Source: Mallotus nudiflorus
Taxonomy: Eukaryota; Streptophyta; Magnoliopsida; Malpighiales; Euphorbiaceae
Direction of reading: 5' to 3'
DNA: 64,000 bases
NCBI GenBank assembly: GCA_947683625.1
Contig: CANTUR010000892.1
Coordinates: 248,001-312,000, forward strand
The notes below the pieces were generated by a model that saw nothing but the letters and a program-made list of their open reading frames with translations, was not told the DNA's origin and did not search any database. Below are positions 20,641-32,340 of the stretch, one piece after another; within the stretch, counting starts at the first letter, position 1, and every line of letters begins with the position of its first letter. The translations under genes and the position numbers were made by a program.

Positions 20641-22264
20641 TAATGAAAGGGTGGGGGGGTTTTGCTTCTTTTTTTTTTTTTTTTTTAAAAAAAAGAGGCT
20701 CCTTTCTGAAAAAAAGAGCACACAAAGAGTTTTGAGATGAGAAAAAAAAAATTCTTTGAGGTTTTCTTTTATGTATTGTTCTTAAAAAGAACGCAGTAAA
20801 GCCAAAGAAAAAAAATCAATTCTAAGATCCTATTCCAACACGGTGAATCAAATACTCTGAGGAACAATCAATACAACATCTGCATTACATCCCTTCTTCC
20901 TTCTTCTTTCTTTTTATTTTAATTTTAATTTTATTTATTTAATTTTATTATTTTAGAATTATTCTAATCTTTTTCTGTGATTTCTATAATTATTTTGTGG
21001 ATGGTGGGAATAACTTGAAGATGTGATCGAACAGAACCAAACCTATATAGATCTATGGAATGCCATGGATAAAGGCTATGAATTGATTTAATGTATATAT
21101 TAAATTTAGGTTTTTGTGTGGTTTTATTATTATTATTTTTGTTTTTCTGTGTTTTTATGGTATTTCCATTGTGTGTTTAGTATTGGGCATGTAATTAATT
21201 TGTGCATAGGAACTGTAACAGCTCTGATAGTAGAAGAAATAGTGAAACCTTTACTATAATGCACCTTAAAATTAATTAGTAAATTAGGTTCGATTTGGTA
21301 AAATCCTAATAAAATTAATGGTGGCTTTAGATTAATTTAGGTTGCATGTAAATTAAATTAAGGTTAGAAATCACAATATGCATGTTTGACTTGTTATTTG
21401 CTTTATTTTATTATCTGGGCTTGTTTTTTTTTTATGTTTTTATTTGTCTTGGGCCCCAAGCCCATGATAAGTCTAACTCACTAATAATATAGGCTTTAAA
21501 ATTTGTCTTTAGGTTTTAATAACTTTAAAATCAATTTAAGCCTATTTTAGGTTAACTTAGATTTAGGCCCACTTCTTAGTTAATTAAAATGTGATTTAGA
21601 CTTAGCTCAACCCATTAAATCCATTTCTTTTAAAATAAATAGATTTAGGATCACTCCATTTAATTAAAAAATTAATTAAAACTAGGCCCAGTAATCCATT
21701 TCAATTTTCTTTTAAAATTTGATAGACTCAAGCCAATATTTTAGAACTAAAAATAATAGAATTTAGGCTAATTGAATAATTAAAATGTAGGCCCATCTTT
21801 GGTTTTCCATTTCACTTTGTAAAAATATCTAGATTTAGCTAACTTTAATTAAAAGCTATGTAGACTAGAGTAATTTAGGGACGTTGCAATCTATATGAAT
21901 GCGTTGTTTGTATGCTCTTTCATGACTAGTTGCCTTGGAGTTAAATGTATGCTAAATTAGGGTTTAAATGAAATTGAATATAAATATGGAATAATTTAGT
22001 AATTAATAAAGTAATTCTAAATGAACACAAGACTGAAAGAAGTTGGTATTCCGTATCCAGAATCTCTTGATTGTGGTGCTAACTTTCTTTTAGAGAATCG
22101 AGTTACCACCACCTTCGAATTGTCCCAATTATTATCCTAGGTGGTGACTTCTCATCTTAATACCATGTCTTTATGATATGGTTAGTGTGTTCTCTAGAGC
22201 TCTAAGCTTAAATGGTGTTGCAATTTATAAAATCTTGGACGTGCACTAAACCCCGTCATTTACA

Positions 22265-22290
22265 ATGCTGACTCCATTGGGGATAAGAGA
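22265..22290 (+). promoter_or_regulatory. Primer-binding-site region of element A
   Basis: Directly after the LTR end stands atgctgactccattggggat. The equivalent in element B is gtggtgactctactagggat. Tat/Ogre elements carry a tggcgactcc-type PBS here, generally ascribed to tRNA-Arg. This copy has drifted. Confidence 0.6.
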
Positions 22291-23039
22291 TATTGATTCT
22301 ACTTGTGTTCTTTAGAATTATTTTATTAATTATTATTTCATTCTTGCATTCATTTTGTGTATCCCAATTAATCAATGTCATTGGTTTATGGTTCCATGAT
22401 TCCATTAGCTTCATGGGATTATATATTAGCTAACCATCACTTGTAGCCTTAACTCAGTTTAAGAGAGATTACCAGGCTTATCTAACAAGAGTCTGTGACC
22501 TAAGTCTTAAAGCAGAGTAGTCTTCTCTCAAGTTTGAAAAGGATGCTAGGCCCTTCTGACCTTGGCTTATAACTCAAGTCTTAAAGAAAGGCATCTTGTT
22601 AAGAGGACCTTAAATTTTCCACCGGACTCAACTCATATAGTGGCCTAGTAACTTCCCCTAGGATTACCTAAATTTCTTGTGTTTATTACCATGAGGTAAT
22701 TCTATCTATAAAGGCTTAAGCCCATACCTTTTGAGGCCCATTTGGGTTAATAAAGATTAGGCTAATCTTTTATACTTAGAAATACTATTTCTATGCTTTA
22801 TTACTTTGAGAGATATGGCATGCGCATCAGTTCTTGATATCCCATGTTGATTTTAAGGCCAAGACAAAAAAATCATAGGAAAAGAGACTCACCATTGAAT
22901 TCGTGTGGGAGGAATAAGGTTTGAAGGATGTATGTTATATTCTTAATTTATTACTTATATATTTAACTTGACTTGCTATTTGATACTTGTTGTATAGCAC
23001 ATGCATCATGCATATATGCATTGAATGCATCATACTAAC
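22291..23039 (+). other. Untranslated leader of element A
   Basis: No long reading. The equivalent of element B (30075-30816) is collinear, for example attaccaggcttatctaac and accatgaggtaattctat. It ends with a splice-acceptor-like ttttattttttag before ccatcatagattt, where gag-like reading begins in both elements. Confidence 0.5.
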
Positions 23040-24660
23040 ATTTTATTTTTTAGCCATCATAGATTTAGCCAATCTTCCTGTGTTTAGAAATGGAAAGGTG
23101 GAAGACTAGTGAGAACTAATTCAAGCCTGAGATTAATAGCTAAAGACATCCTTAGAAGATTGGAAAAGAGTCATATCAACCTGCTTTACTTAAAAGCTAC
23201 ACCAACTCCAATAAGTCAAATAAAAGAGATGGAATAACAACAGCAGGGAGGAAATTAGACCTTAGAGGACATTAAGGGAGCTTTGATGGATGATATGAGA
23301 GAAATAATGCAAGTTGAAATGAGGCAAGCTTTAGCTAGATTAATAAAACCTCTTGTAGCTGCTCTTGCTGCTACTATACCACCTGATACTGCTATTCCAC
23401 CTATTATGGATGATCCATTTATTAACAATGATAATACTGGGGAACCATCACTGAATATTGTTAGGAATGTACCTGCTATGAAAATGAAAATTGAAGATGT
23501 TGAGAACTACATGGTAGAGAAGATGAAGAAAGAATCACTTAAGTTGGTTCAAGAACTCGAGTCAAAGTAGATGCAAGCATTAACTCAAAAGATGTTTAAG
23601 ATGGAAGAGCTGATGAAGGGACAAGGTATTGGGTGTTTATTTGATTTTGTTGACATGATGAACACTGAAGGAGATAAACTCCCAGACAAGTTTAAAATGC
23701 CTTAGTTATAGAAATTCAATGGTTCAGGAGACCTAAGGATCCATTTAAGTCAATACACAATAACTATGTGCACTAATAAAGCTCCATTATTGGTTATCAT
23801 AAAGTTGTTTGCACTATCTTTGGAGGGAATTGTTATGAATTGGTATCATGGATTAGAGAAGTCTATTAGAGCTAATTGATGAGAGTTATGCACTATTTTC
23901 GTAAAATAGTATGATCATAATACTAAGTTGGAAGTGTCCATTCAGGATCTGGAATTGACTAAACAAAAGCCAAATTAATTAGCTCACTAAATTCATGAAC
24001 AAGGGAGGATTATGAAAAATAAGTTGGCTAAAAAAGATCAAGTTAGGATGATAGTCCAAAATATATCATCTAATCTAGTTGAAAGGTTACAAATGATTAA
24101 TCTTAAAACATTTATAGACCTTTATGATGATGGTTTACAAGGTAAAGAGATAGAGAGTGAGAAAAAGAAGAGCTTTAGAACCGTTAGAGCAAAGAATTAC
24201 CCAACTGGGGGCACACAGTAAGGAAGCACTAACTGGGCTGTAAAAGTACATGTTGTCCAAACTCCAAGGAGACTCTCTAATTTCAACCAACCCCTGTCAA
24301 AAGTCCTAGATTGCCTAATTCAAAAAGGCTTGCTCAAACCCCTCAACTTTTCCAAACCGCCAAACCCAAATATTCCAGGATATGACCCGAACAGTTACTA
24401 TAAATTTCACCAAGTTACCGATCATTCCATAGACACCTACATCCACCTTAAACATGAAATCCAAAACCTTACAGACTTTGGAAAAATCATAAACCTTAAA
24501 AACCTAAGCACCAGAAATAATCCTTTCCTAAACTATCAAAATGTTCCACCCCTAACCACCATTATGTTCAACTTAGGAGTTAATGAGGAAGAAGTGCTAA
24601 ACTCCTTTGAGAACATAAACCTCAAAACTAATAAAAAATCTCCTAATGCCCCCCAATGAT
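23040..24660 (+). pseudogene. gag of Tat element A (decayed)
   Basis: Capsid-like reading broken into pieces. A basic start near 23090 is followed by MMDDMREIMQVEMRQALARL (23283), a Pro/Ile-rich linker, and the conserved gag core DKFKMP...KFNGSGDLRIHLSQY at about 23680-23760 (stops for Gln/Glu), then LEGIVMNWYHGL and DLELTKQKPN. KNKLAKKDQVRMIVQNIS (24015) leads to the FIDLYDDGLQ motif. The zinc-finger-like C-terminal box GYDPNSYYKFHQVTDHSIDT ... HLKHEI (24378-24465) has two Cys replaced by Tyr. Gag would assemble the virus-like particle. Stops and shifts abolish it. Confidence 0.85.
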
Positions 24661-25644
24661 GTGGAAAGAGTTAAGGACTTGTTAGGACAACCTTCAGGTA
24701 AATTTGACTATAAGGTGTTTTACACTAAACCACTTTCTTTTAAAATACACATTGAGTCAATTACACCTAGAGGATCGGGTGATGAATTTGATAATAAGAA
24801 GAAGCATGGTGTGATAACATTCTCAGATGAAGGTTTGCCTTTAGAAGGAAGGAACCATAACAAGGCCTTATTCACTCCAGCTGAAGTGAGGGGAAAAAGG
24901 ACCAACTATGTAAAAGTAGATGATGGTTCTACAATTAATGTCTACCCATTGAAAATCCTACCAAACTTGGATATGAAGGTTGATGACTTGACAAATTCAA
25001 ACCTAATAATCAAAGCTTATGATGATAACACAAAGAGTGTAGAAGGCATATTCTAAGCTCTTGTGAAGACTGGTCCTATAAAGTCAATGGTAGAATTCAC
25101 TATGTTAGACATTCCCATTACCTGTGCCTTGCTTCTGGGCAGACCTTGGTTCTATGTCTTAAGAGGAGTATCTTTGAATGTGCATCAAAAGATAAAATTC
25201 CCTTATGAAGGAGAAGTTATGATCATAGATGCTAACATGAGCAAGATGATATCATTTATACTAGACAGTCAGAAGCAAGTGATTTCTCCTCCTGGTTTCC
25301 AAGTAGCTATGATCTTTGATCGAATTGAAATGGATCCAAGAGTTGTAAAGATGATGAAGAAGATGCAATATTAGTTAGGACAGGTATTAGGAAAGAATCA
25401 GCAAGGAATCCCAGAACTCCCAGACTTTAAAAGCTAGAGTAATACTATAAAATTGGGCTATAAGGAGACAAGATCAAGTAACAACAAGCCATTCTTGCAG
25501 GAAATGAAATCGTTGAAGGATAGTTTTTTTAAAGAAGGACAAGGCAAGTTCTACTTTAACTTAGAGGAGCATATCAATGTGCCTGGTGTGGATGTTCCTG
25601 GGTTTGAGATCTTTAAAGAACATATCATTGAGAACCTGGTGTGA
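24646..25644 (+). pseudogene. Protease region of Tat element A (decayed)
   Basis: After VKDLLGQPSGKFDYKVFY (24670) comes the aspartic protease: LEGRNHNKALFTPAEV (24841), the catalytic-type VDDGSTINVYPLKILPNL (24919), NLIIKAYDDNTKSVEGIF followed by a stop at 25054, then a continuing reading ITCALLLGRPWFYVLRGVSL (25117) and HQKIKFPYEGEVMII (25186). A tail homologous to the pre-RT linker of element B follows (25453-25644). One stop and later stops break the frame. The order is as in other Tat elements. Confidence 0.85.
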
Positions 25645-26530
25645 GACAACAAGGATGAGGAAATATAAGAATAGCTGTTATGTTAGCCACTTAAAGGATA
25701 GCCACCTTGAGACTTAGCATCCTTAGCATTTAGAATAGAAAATAATTTTGTTGGTGTTTTCTTTGAATAACATTTTAGTTTGTTTAGAACTTTTATTTTA
25801 TTGATCGATGATATGAATTATGATCATGCTTACTTATGTGATGTACATCCTGATAGTATTATGCATTATGATATTAATCACATTCGCATGTTTATCATAA
25901 AATTCAATTCTAATAAATTCATTCATTATGGGCAGAAATGCAAATTTAAAGAAAATTCTTACCTTGTAACTATCATCAATCATTACATCAACATTAAACC
26001 TCATATTCTGCTCAAGAGTTCTTCAAAGAGCAAGTCTAGTTAATTTCAATATCAAGAACTCCTTTCAGTCAGTTCACTCACTCCTTTGTATCTTTATTGC
26101 ATGAGATCACAACTAATGGGGTTGGATTAATAGCATCACTTCTAGAAAGGCATTGACAAAATCCAGCTAGAATAAGGGGCATATGATTAGCTCTATTGTG
26201 ATGACAAAGAATATTGATGACCCTAGTGTAACCGTCTCTGTGAAGGAAAATTATTAGAAACTAAGGGGCAAAATGTAGCTTTTGGGGTAATTTGAGGGCA
26301 AAATAGTAAATCCATATTCAAAGATTGAAGATACATTATTGAAGCTTTAAATTTAGTACAAGAGTTATGGGGGCAAGTTAGGGGCAAAACAGTGAATTTG
26401 TATTTGAATATGGGACATTAAAGTATAAGAGTTAGCAAAAGAGTTCTGGGGGCAGAATGAAGTAAACTACAAGTATACAGATGCATTAGTAAAAGCAGTA
26501 GGAGAAGTAAAGTTCAATAGTACATCAGTC
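25645..26530 (+). other. Pre-RT linker remnant and deletion junction in element A
   Basis: At 25780-26043 a reading with DDMNYDHAYLCDVHPDSIMH matches the linker at 34325 of element B, which precedes its RT. Here no RT follows. The sequence passes into non-coding DNA with repeated agggg(g)caaaa(t/c)-like phrases (26260-26460). RT, both RNase H domains and integrase have been lost between about 26045 and 26530. Confidence 0.65.
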
Positions 26531-26539
26531 AATCATAAA

Positions 26540-27706
26540 CTTTAGTGTCATGCCATCGACTCCACCCTTCAGCTTGGCCATTTATTCAATAAGTTGTATT
26601 AGAAGCTCTAATATTAGAAGTACCAACCTTAAAGCATCTAATGCCTATATCTGCAAGTTGCTGATTAAGCACCTCATTTTCATCCTCCAACATTGGCAAC
26701 ATAGCTCTGTTCTGAATAAAAGACCTATTAGGATAATGTATATCAAACATGGCATGCATACACTTGCATACATCTGTTGTGAAAATAATTACTCTGCATG
26801 ATAAAAGTCTTTAAACCTAGATAAGATTGCACAAATACTTTGCTACTAACATTCAAAATAATGATACAAAAGTGCAGAAAAGTAGTCATAGTATTCACAT
26901 ATAAAGCATCTAAAGGAGTAAAAATAGGAAGGCCAATACTATTAAAGTGAACCTGATGCTCGACAGGACTCTAGACCATAAGAGCCCCATAAACATGGAT
27001 TAATCCAATAGGGAAATATCATTGATAATGGTACTTGCAGAAGCTTTATCCTGGAAACCTCAAGAGGCTGGATAAGATGCTTAAATGTCTCAAACTCAGC
27101 ATCTATTCCCATAACCTCATCCGAAAAATTATTTGGATATCATCTGGCACCTAAGTAAAAGGAGAACCTACACCCACGAACTGTAAAAAGCAAAAGACAA
27201 TCAATAACATAAGGAGTAACAAAAGACAAGCATACCAAAGATGGGTCAACAGGAATGTTCTCCAAGAGATGCTTTTGAATGTATCTTTGATGATAAGAAT
27301 GCTCAAGCAAAGATAAGACATTAAATCTCTAGAGAGACTCTTTTAACTCCTAACCAGTTAAAATAAAATTCCACAACATCGAGACTAGTATAAGGTATGG
27401 AATATGACAATGAGAAGATCTAGCATATAAGTGAAACATGTCTCTCTCTTAAAAAGGGAAGTATGCACTCAAAACTTAAGACGAATGCACTATAAAACCT
27501 CTTTGATCATGAAACAAGCCCTCTAACTCTTAAACCTTTTTTGCAGGGGATGTCAAGAAAAGGAACAAGGTTTTTATCATAACATATAGGAGAATGATAG
27601 AAAGACAAATTCAGTCCTAGGCCATGACCTCAATGATGGAGTATCATGACCTTTATGATTAGAGACATCATCACCATAATTAAAATGGCAGATACAAAAG
27701 AGCATC
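26540..27706 (-). pseudogene. Antisense gene of element A, 3' remnant
   Basis: Near its 3' end the minus strand reads NRAMLPMLEDENEVLNQQLA DIGI.. (about 26705-26640), which parallels LECENKMLHWQLTDLGIDPY of element B's antisense gene and looks like a short coiled coil. Upstream, to 27706, the reading is broken by many stops. Element B was inserted at 27711, so the 5' part should continue after 47118. The domain (plant mobile domain) is not visible in this remnant; identity rests on homology to the copy in B. Confidence 0.55.
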
Positions 27707-27711
27707 ATTAC

Positions 27712-30052
27712 TATAAGTACCTAATTTTTGAATGTAATTGTGCACACGTGCGATGAAAGCCTCTATGATGAAAATCTAATCAAGAATTGATCTCTGGTGT
27801 TGAGTTTCACGATTTAAGGGACTAAATTGCTATGTTTTGTGGTTTTAATTAGAAAATTAGTTTTTAGGGATTTAATTGCAAAAATTAAAAACTTTCGAGG
27901 ACCTTTTTTATAATTTAATTAAAAAAAGTGATTGGCCGACATTTAATGCCGACCGGTATTATATAATGTCGATCGATATTACGTAATGCCAATCGGCATT
28001 AAGTAATGCTAATCGGCATTATGGGACATCGGTCAGTATTCCAAAGTGCCGATTTTTGCTTAAAATTCATTTTTTACGCTAAAAATTGATTTTTTCATCA
28101 TTTTTTAATTTTTTCATTAGTCCAGGACACCATGTGTCCCTGCGTGTGTGAGTCTTTGATTTTTTTGAAAACTCTATCACCATTTTATTATCTTAATTTT
28201 GAAAGTTCACTAATAAAAATCTAGACTCCTAAGACTCCCCCCTCTCGCTCTTAATATCGCGTAACTTCCCTGCGTGATCACAAGGGTTGGAGGTTGCTAG
28301 GCCAGGATTTAAAAGCCAAGAGGTAGAGTTTATGAGGGGGGATCAGAGGGGAAGAGGCTGAAAAAAAACCCTAGAGAGGCAGAGTATGTGAAGTAAAATC
28401 AGAGATGAGAGGAAAGAGAGAAAAAAAATTCTTTTAAGTCTAAAAATAAAACCTTAGTTATTTTCTTTACTATACAGAGAACCACACACCTTAGCTCTTC
28501 ATTTTTCATCTTCAAAACCTTTGGGAAATCAACAAAAATATGTTCTTTTCTTTTAAAGTCCATAAAATCAAGAAAAAAAAAACAGAGTCAATCTCAAAAC
28601 GATGACAATCCTAATATGAGGGACATTCAAACAACATTTGCACAACATCCCTACTCTTTTTCTATTTTTTTTATTTTGATTTGATTTCTTCATTTTATTT
28701 ATTGATTGAGTCGTTACTGATTAAATTTTTTTATTATGTTTTTGTTTAATTTTTGATTAGTGTTATGTGGTGCTCTCGATGTGAGGTTGGTGATGTGAGA
28801 TTTTAGTAGTGGCTACTTTGAAGAATCCATGGGATGCTATGGACTAAATTTTGTGAAATCCCCATAGAATTTAGGATTTATTATTTTATGTAGTATTTTG
28901 TTCATTGCTTTTACTGGGTTGTAATTAATTTGCTTTAATTTCTTACACTATAGTTTGTAATAGCCCAATAAAGGGAAATTAGTGGAATTTTAATTCTCTA
29001 CACTAAAAATTGATTAGTAATGTAGGCTCAATTTGCTAAAATTTAATTAAAATCAATGATTGTAGTAGATTAATTTTAGGGTTGCATGAAATTGAATTAG
29101 GGTTTCTTAGAAAAAATCATGTAAAATTATTGTTTTGATTTATTTTTTGGTATGTTTGTTGAATTGAGTTTTATTTTGGTTCTCATGCCTTTTAGGCCCC
29201 AAGCCCATGGTAAGATCAACCAATTTAATAAATAGGCTTAAAAATGGGTTTTAGGTTTTAATTAATTTAAAATTAATTTAGTCCCATTTAAGTTAATTAG
29301 ATTTAGACCCACTCAGCCCACTAATGTATTTTTATTTCTTTTTAAAATTAATTAGACCATAGGCCCATTTCTAGTTAATTAAAATTAATTTAGATTTAGC
29401 TCAGCCATTAATTTCATTCCTTTTAAAATAAATAGACTTAGGCTCCATTTTTATTTGAGTTAAAATTACGTTAGACTTAGGCCCACTAAATAATCTAATT
29501 TCTTCTTTAAAATTTGTAGACAATAGGCCTATTTCCTTAGTTAATTAAACACGTAGATATGGGCTCATTAATTCAATTAAAATGTAGGCCCATCTTTAGT
29601 CCATTTTACTTATAAATAAAATATGTAGAACTAGCTAAGCTTTAATTAATAAAATTAATCTAGTTTAGACATAGGGACGTTGCCTTTTGTATGCATTTTT
29701 ACATGCAATTTTATGACTTATTGCCTTTGGGATAATGGATGATTAATTAGGGTTTAAATAAAATTGCATGTTATTAGAGAATAAAAATAGTAATTCATAA
29801 AGTAATTTTAAATGAACATGAGACTAAGAGAAGTTAGTATTCCGTTCCCAGAATCTCCTTGTTGTGGTGCTAGCTTTCTTTTAGAGAATCAAGTACCACC
29901 ATTTGAATTTTTCTGAGTTATTACCCTGGTTGATGACTCCTAATCTCTATGCTATGTCTTTGTGATATAGTAGTGTGTTCCTTAGGGCCCTGAGCCTAAA
30001 CAGTGTCGCAGTTGCTAAAATCTTAGGTGCATACTAAACCCCACCGTCTACA
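27712..30052 (+). repeat. 5' LTR of Tat element B
   Basis: 2.34 kb, matching 42710-47118 (without the insert) at about 85 percent by eye. It ends accgtctaca before the PBS. It shares blocks with LTR A (for example the taggccc-rich middle and the terminal 250 bases with tagcttctttt-like and gtgttcc), so A and B are sister families. Confidence 0.9.
27931..28061. repeat. Dyad array in the 5' LTR of B
   Basis: Six to seven units of 20-22 bases, each with a near-palindrome such as taatgccaatcggcatta. The same array is at 42925-43070 in the 3' LTR, and a shorter relative is at 40995-41085 beside the antisense gene. Confidence 0.85.
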
Positions 30053-30075
30053 GTGGTGACTCTACTAGGGATAAG
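30053..30075 (+). promoter_or_regulatory. Primer-binding-site region of element B
   Basis: gtggtgactctactagggat immediately after the LTR end, the same position and pattern as in element A and other Tat/Ogre elements. Confidence 0.65.
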
Positions 30076-30816
30076 AGATACTGATTCTACTTATATTTTT
30101 TAGAATTATTTTATTAATTATTACTTTAATATTGCATTTCATTTATGCATTTCCCTATTAACCAATGGCGTTGGTTTATGATTCCATGATTCCACTAACT
30201 TTATGGAGTTGTAAATTGGCTAACCATCACTCTTAGCCTTAACTCGACTCAAGAGAGATTATCAAGCTTATTTAACTAGAGTCTGTAACCCAAGTCCTAA
30301 AGGGGGGTAGTATTCTCTTACATTTGCAAAGAATGTTGGGCCCCTTCTAACCTTTGCCTATAACTCAAGTCTTAAAGGAGGGCATCTTGCTAAGGGAACC
30401 TTGACTTTTCACCTGACCCTAACAACATATAATGGCTTAGTTACTTCCCCTAGGATCTACATAAATTGCTTGTATGTTTGTTGCCATGAGGTATTTCCAT
30501 TTATAAAAGCCCAGGCCTATACTTTAAAGAGCTTGTGTGGGCTAGATCTTTATACCTAGAAATATTGTTTCCATGCTTTTATTGCTTTAAGAGAGATGTA
30601 GCATGCACGTCGGTTCTTTATATCCCCTATTGATATTAAGGCCAAGACAAAAAATCCTAAGAAAAGAAACTCACCATTGAATACGTGTGTGGGAAGAATA
30701 AGGTTGGAAGGATGAATATTGTACACTTGATTGAGATTTTCTATTTGCTACTTATTGCATGGCATGTGCATCATGCATACATGCATTTCATCCATCATAC
30801 TAACAGTTTATTTTGT
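30076..30816 (+). other. Untranslated leader of element B
   Basis: Collinear with 22291-23039 of A. No coding sequence. It ends tttattttgtag, acceptor-like, before the first gag-like codons. Confidence 0.5.
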
Positions 30817-32340
30817 AGCCATCATAGATTCATCTAGGTCTTATGGTATTTGGGGACAGAAAGGTGGCAGACTAAGAAGAACATATTTAAGTCTTAAAGC
30901 TATAGCAAAAAAGATCCTTCATAGATTAGAGAAGAGTCATATTAATCTGCTTTACTTGGAAGTTGAACCAACTCTAACTAAGCATATAGAAATGAAACAA
31001 TAACAAGGAGGGAACTAGACCTTAGAAGACATCAAGGGAGCTTTAATGGATGATGTGAGGGCTATGATGCAAGATGAATTGAGACAGGCTTTATCTAGAT
31101 TGATGCAACCTGTTGCTGCTATCATACCACCACCTATAGTTGAGCATCCACCTGCTGTTGTAGCTATCCCACTTACTACAAATGCTCCACTTACTACCAA
31201 TAATGTTGGGGGTAACCTATTACTAAAAACCCATCTGCTATTGATGTGAAGCTTGAGGATGTTGAGAACTACATGGTAAAGAAGGCAAAGAGAGAATCAC
31301 TTGAACTGGTACAAGACCATGAGTCCAAGTAGATGCAAGCATTGACTTAGAAAATTTCCAAGATGAAGGAGTTGATTATAGGACTAGGCATGGGATATTC
31401 ATTTGACTTTAATGATATGCTACTAATGGAGGGTAATAAGCTACCTGAGAAGTTCAAAATGCCTTAACTGTAGAAATTTAATAGAATTGGAGATCCTAGG
31501 ATTCATCTCAGTCAATACACAATAACTATGAGCACTATTAAGGCCCCATTAGCAGTGATCACTAGGTTATTTGTATTGTCTTTAGAAAGAATGGCTGTAA
31601 ACTGGTATTATAGGCTAAAAAAATTTATCAAGGCTGATTGGAAAGAATTATGTACTGCCTTTTTGAAATAATATAATTATAACACTAGATTGGAAGTGTC
31701 CATCAGAGATTTAGAACTGACAAAGCATAAATTAAATGAATTCTTCTATGATTTTCTTACTAGGTTCATGAACAAAGTAGGACTGATGAAGAATAAGTTG
31801 GCTGAGAAAGATCAGGTTAGGATGATAGTCCATAATGTATCACTTAATCTAGTTGAGAAATTATAGATGATGAACCCTAAAACATTCATAGACCTGTATG
31901 ATGATAGTCTACAAGCTAAAGAGATTGAGAATGAAAATAAGAAAAGCTCTAAAGGCACTGGAACCTAAAATTACTTAACTGGGGGCACATAACAAGGAAG
32001 CACTAGCCGAGCTATGGAGGTGCGCATAGTTTAACTGCTCAAAAGATTCTCCAACTTCAACCAACCACTCTTAAAAGTCGTAAACCGATTAATCTAGAAA
32101 GGCCTACTCTGACCCTTAACCTTTTCTAAACCACCTAACCCAAATGTTTGAGGCTATGACTTTAACAGCTATTGTAAGTTTCACCAAGTAGTTGGTTATT
32201 CTATAGATACTTGTATCCACCTCAAACATGAAATCCAAAACTTGATAGACTTTGGAAAAATCACAAACCCTAAAAAGTCCAATCCTAACCTAAACACTAG
32301 AAACAATCCTTTCCTAAACTACTAAAATGTCCGACCGCCA
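30817..32340 (+). pseudogene. gag of Tat element B (decayed)
   Basis: A basic start (GQKGGRLRRTYLSLKAIAKK, about 30850) leads to LMDDVRAMMQDELRQALSRL (31043) and a Pro/Ala/Thr linker. The capsid core follows in pieces: LPEKFKMP, KFNRIGDPRIHLSQYTIT (about 31470-31530), AVNWYYRLKKFIKADWKEL, EVSIRDLELTKHKLNEF, FMNKVGLMKNKLAEKDQVRM and FIDLYDDSLQ. The zinc-finger-like box keeps its Cys residues here: SYCKFHQVVGYSIDTCIHLK (about 32170-32230). Many stops fall at Gln or Trp codons. Its role would be particle assembly and RNA packaging. Confidence 0.85.

Larger units (their letters stand above)
19301..22264 (+). repeat. 5' LTR of Tat element A
   Basis: It begins tgtaagcacctaatttcggg and ends gtcatttaca, 2.96 kb, matching the 3' LTR (49013-55465, apart from MULE2) at about 85-90 percent by eye. 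It contains a second LTR-like start at 20027 (tataagcacccaattttagg), preceded by its own polypurine-like gataaagggaagcaac. The stretch 19500-20026 between the two starts is a copy of the internal DNA that precedes the 3' LTR. Confidence 0.9.

Noticed and set aside
27931..28061. Regularly spaced palindromic units looking like a CRISPR array
   Set aside because: Units are degenerate and contiguous without unique spacers. They lie inside LTRs of a plant retrotransposon, and no cas gene exists here.
30731..31003. Start of Tat B gag at the first ATG (30731)
   Set aside because: The reading before about 30817 has no counterpart in element A gag and crosses an acceptor-like site, so gag-like homology is taken from 30817.
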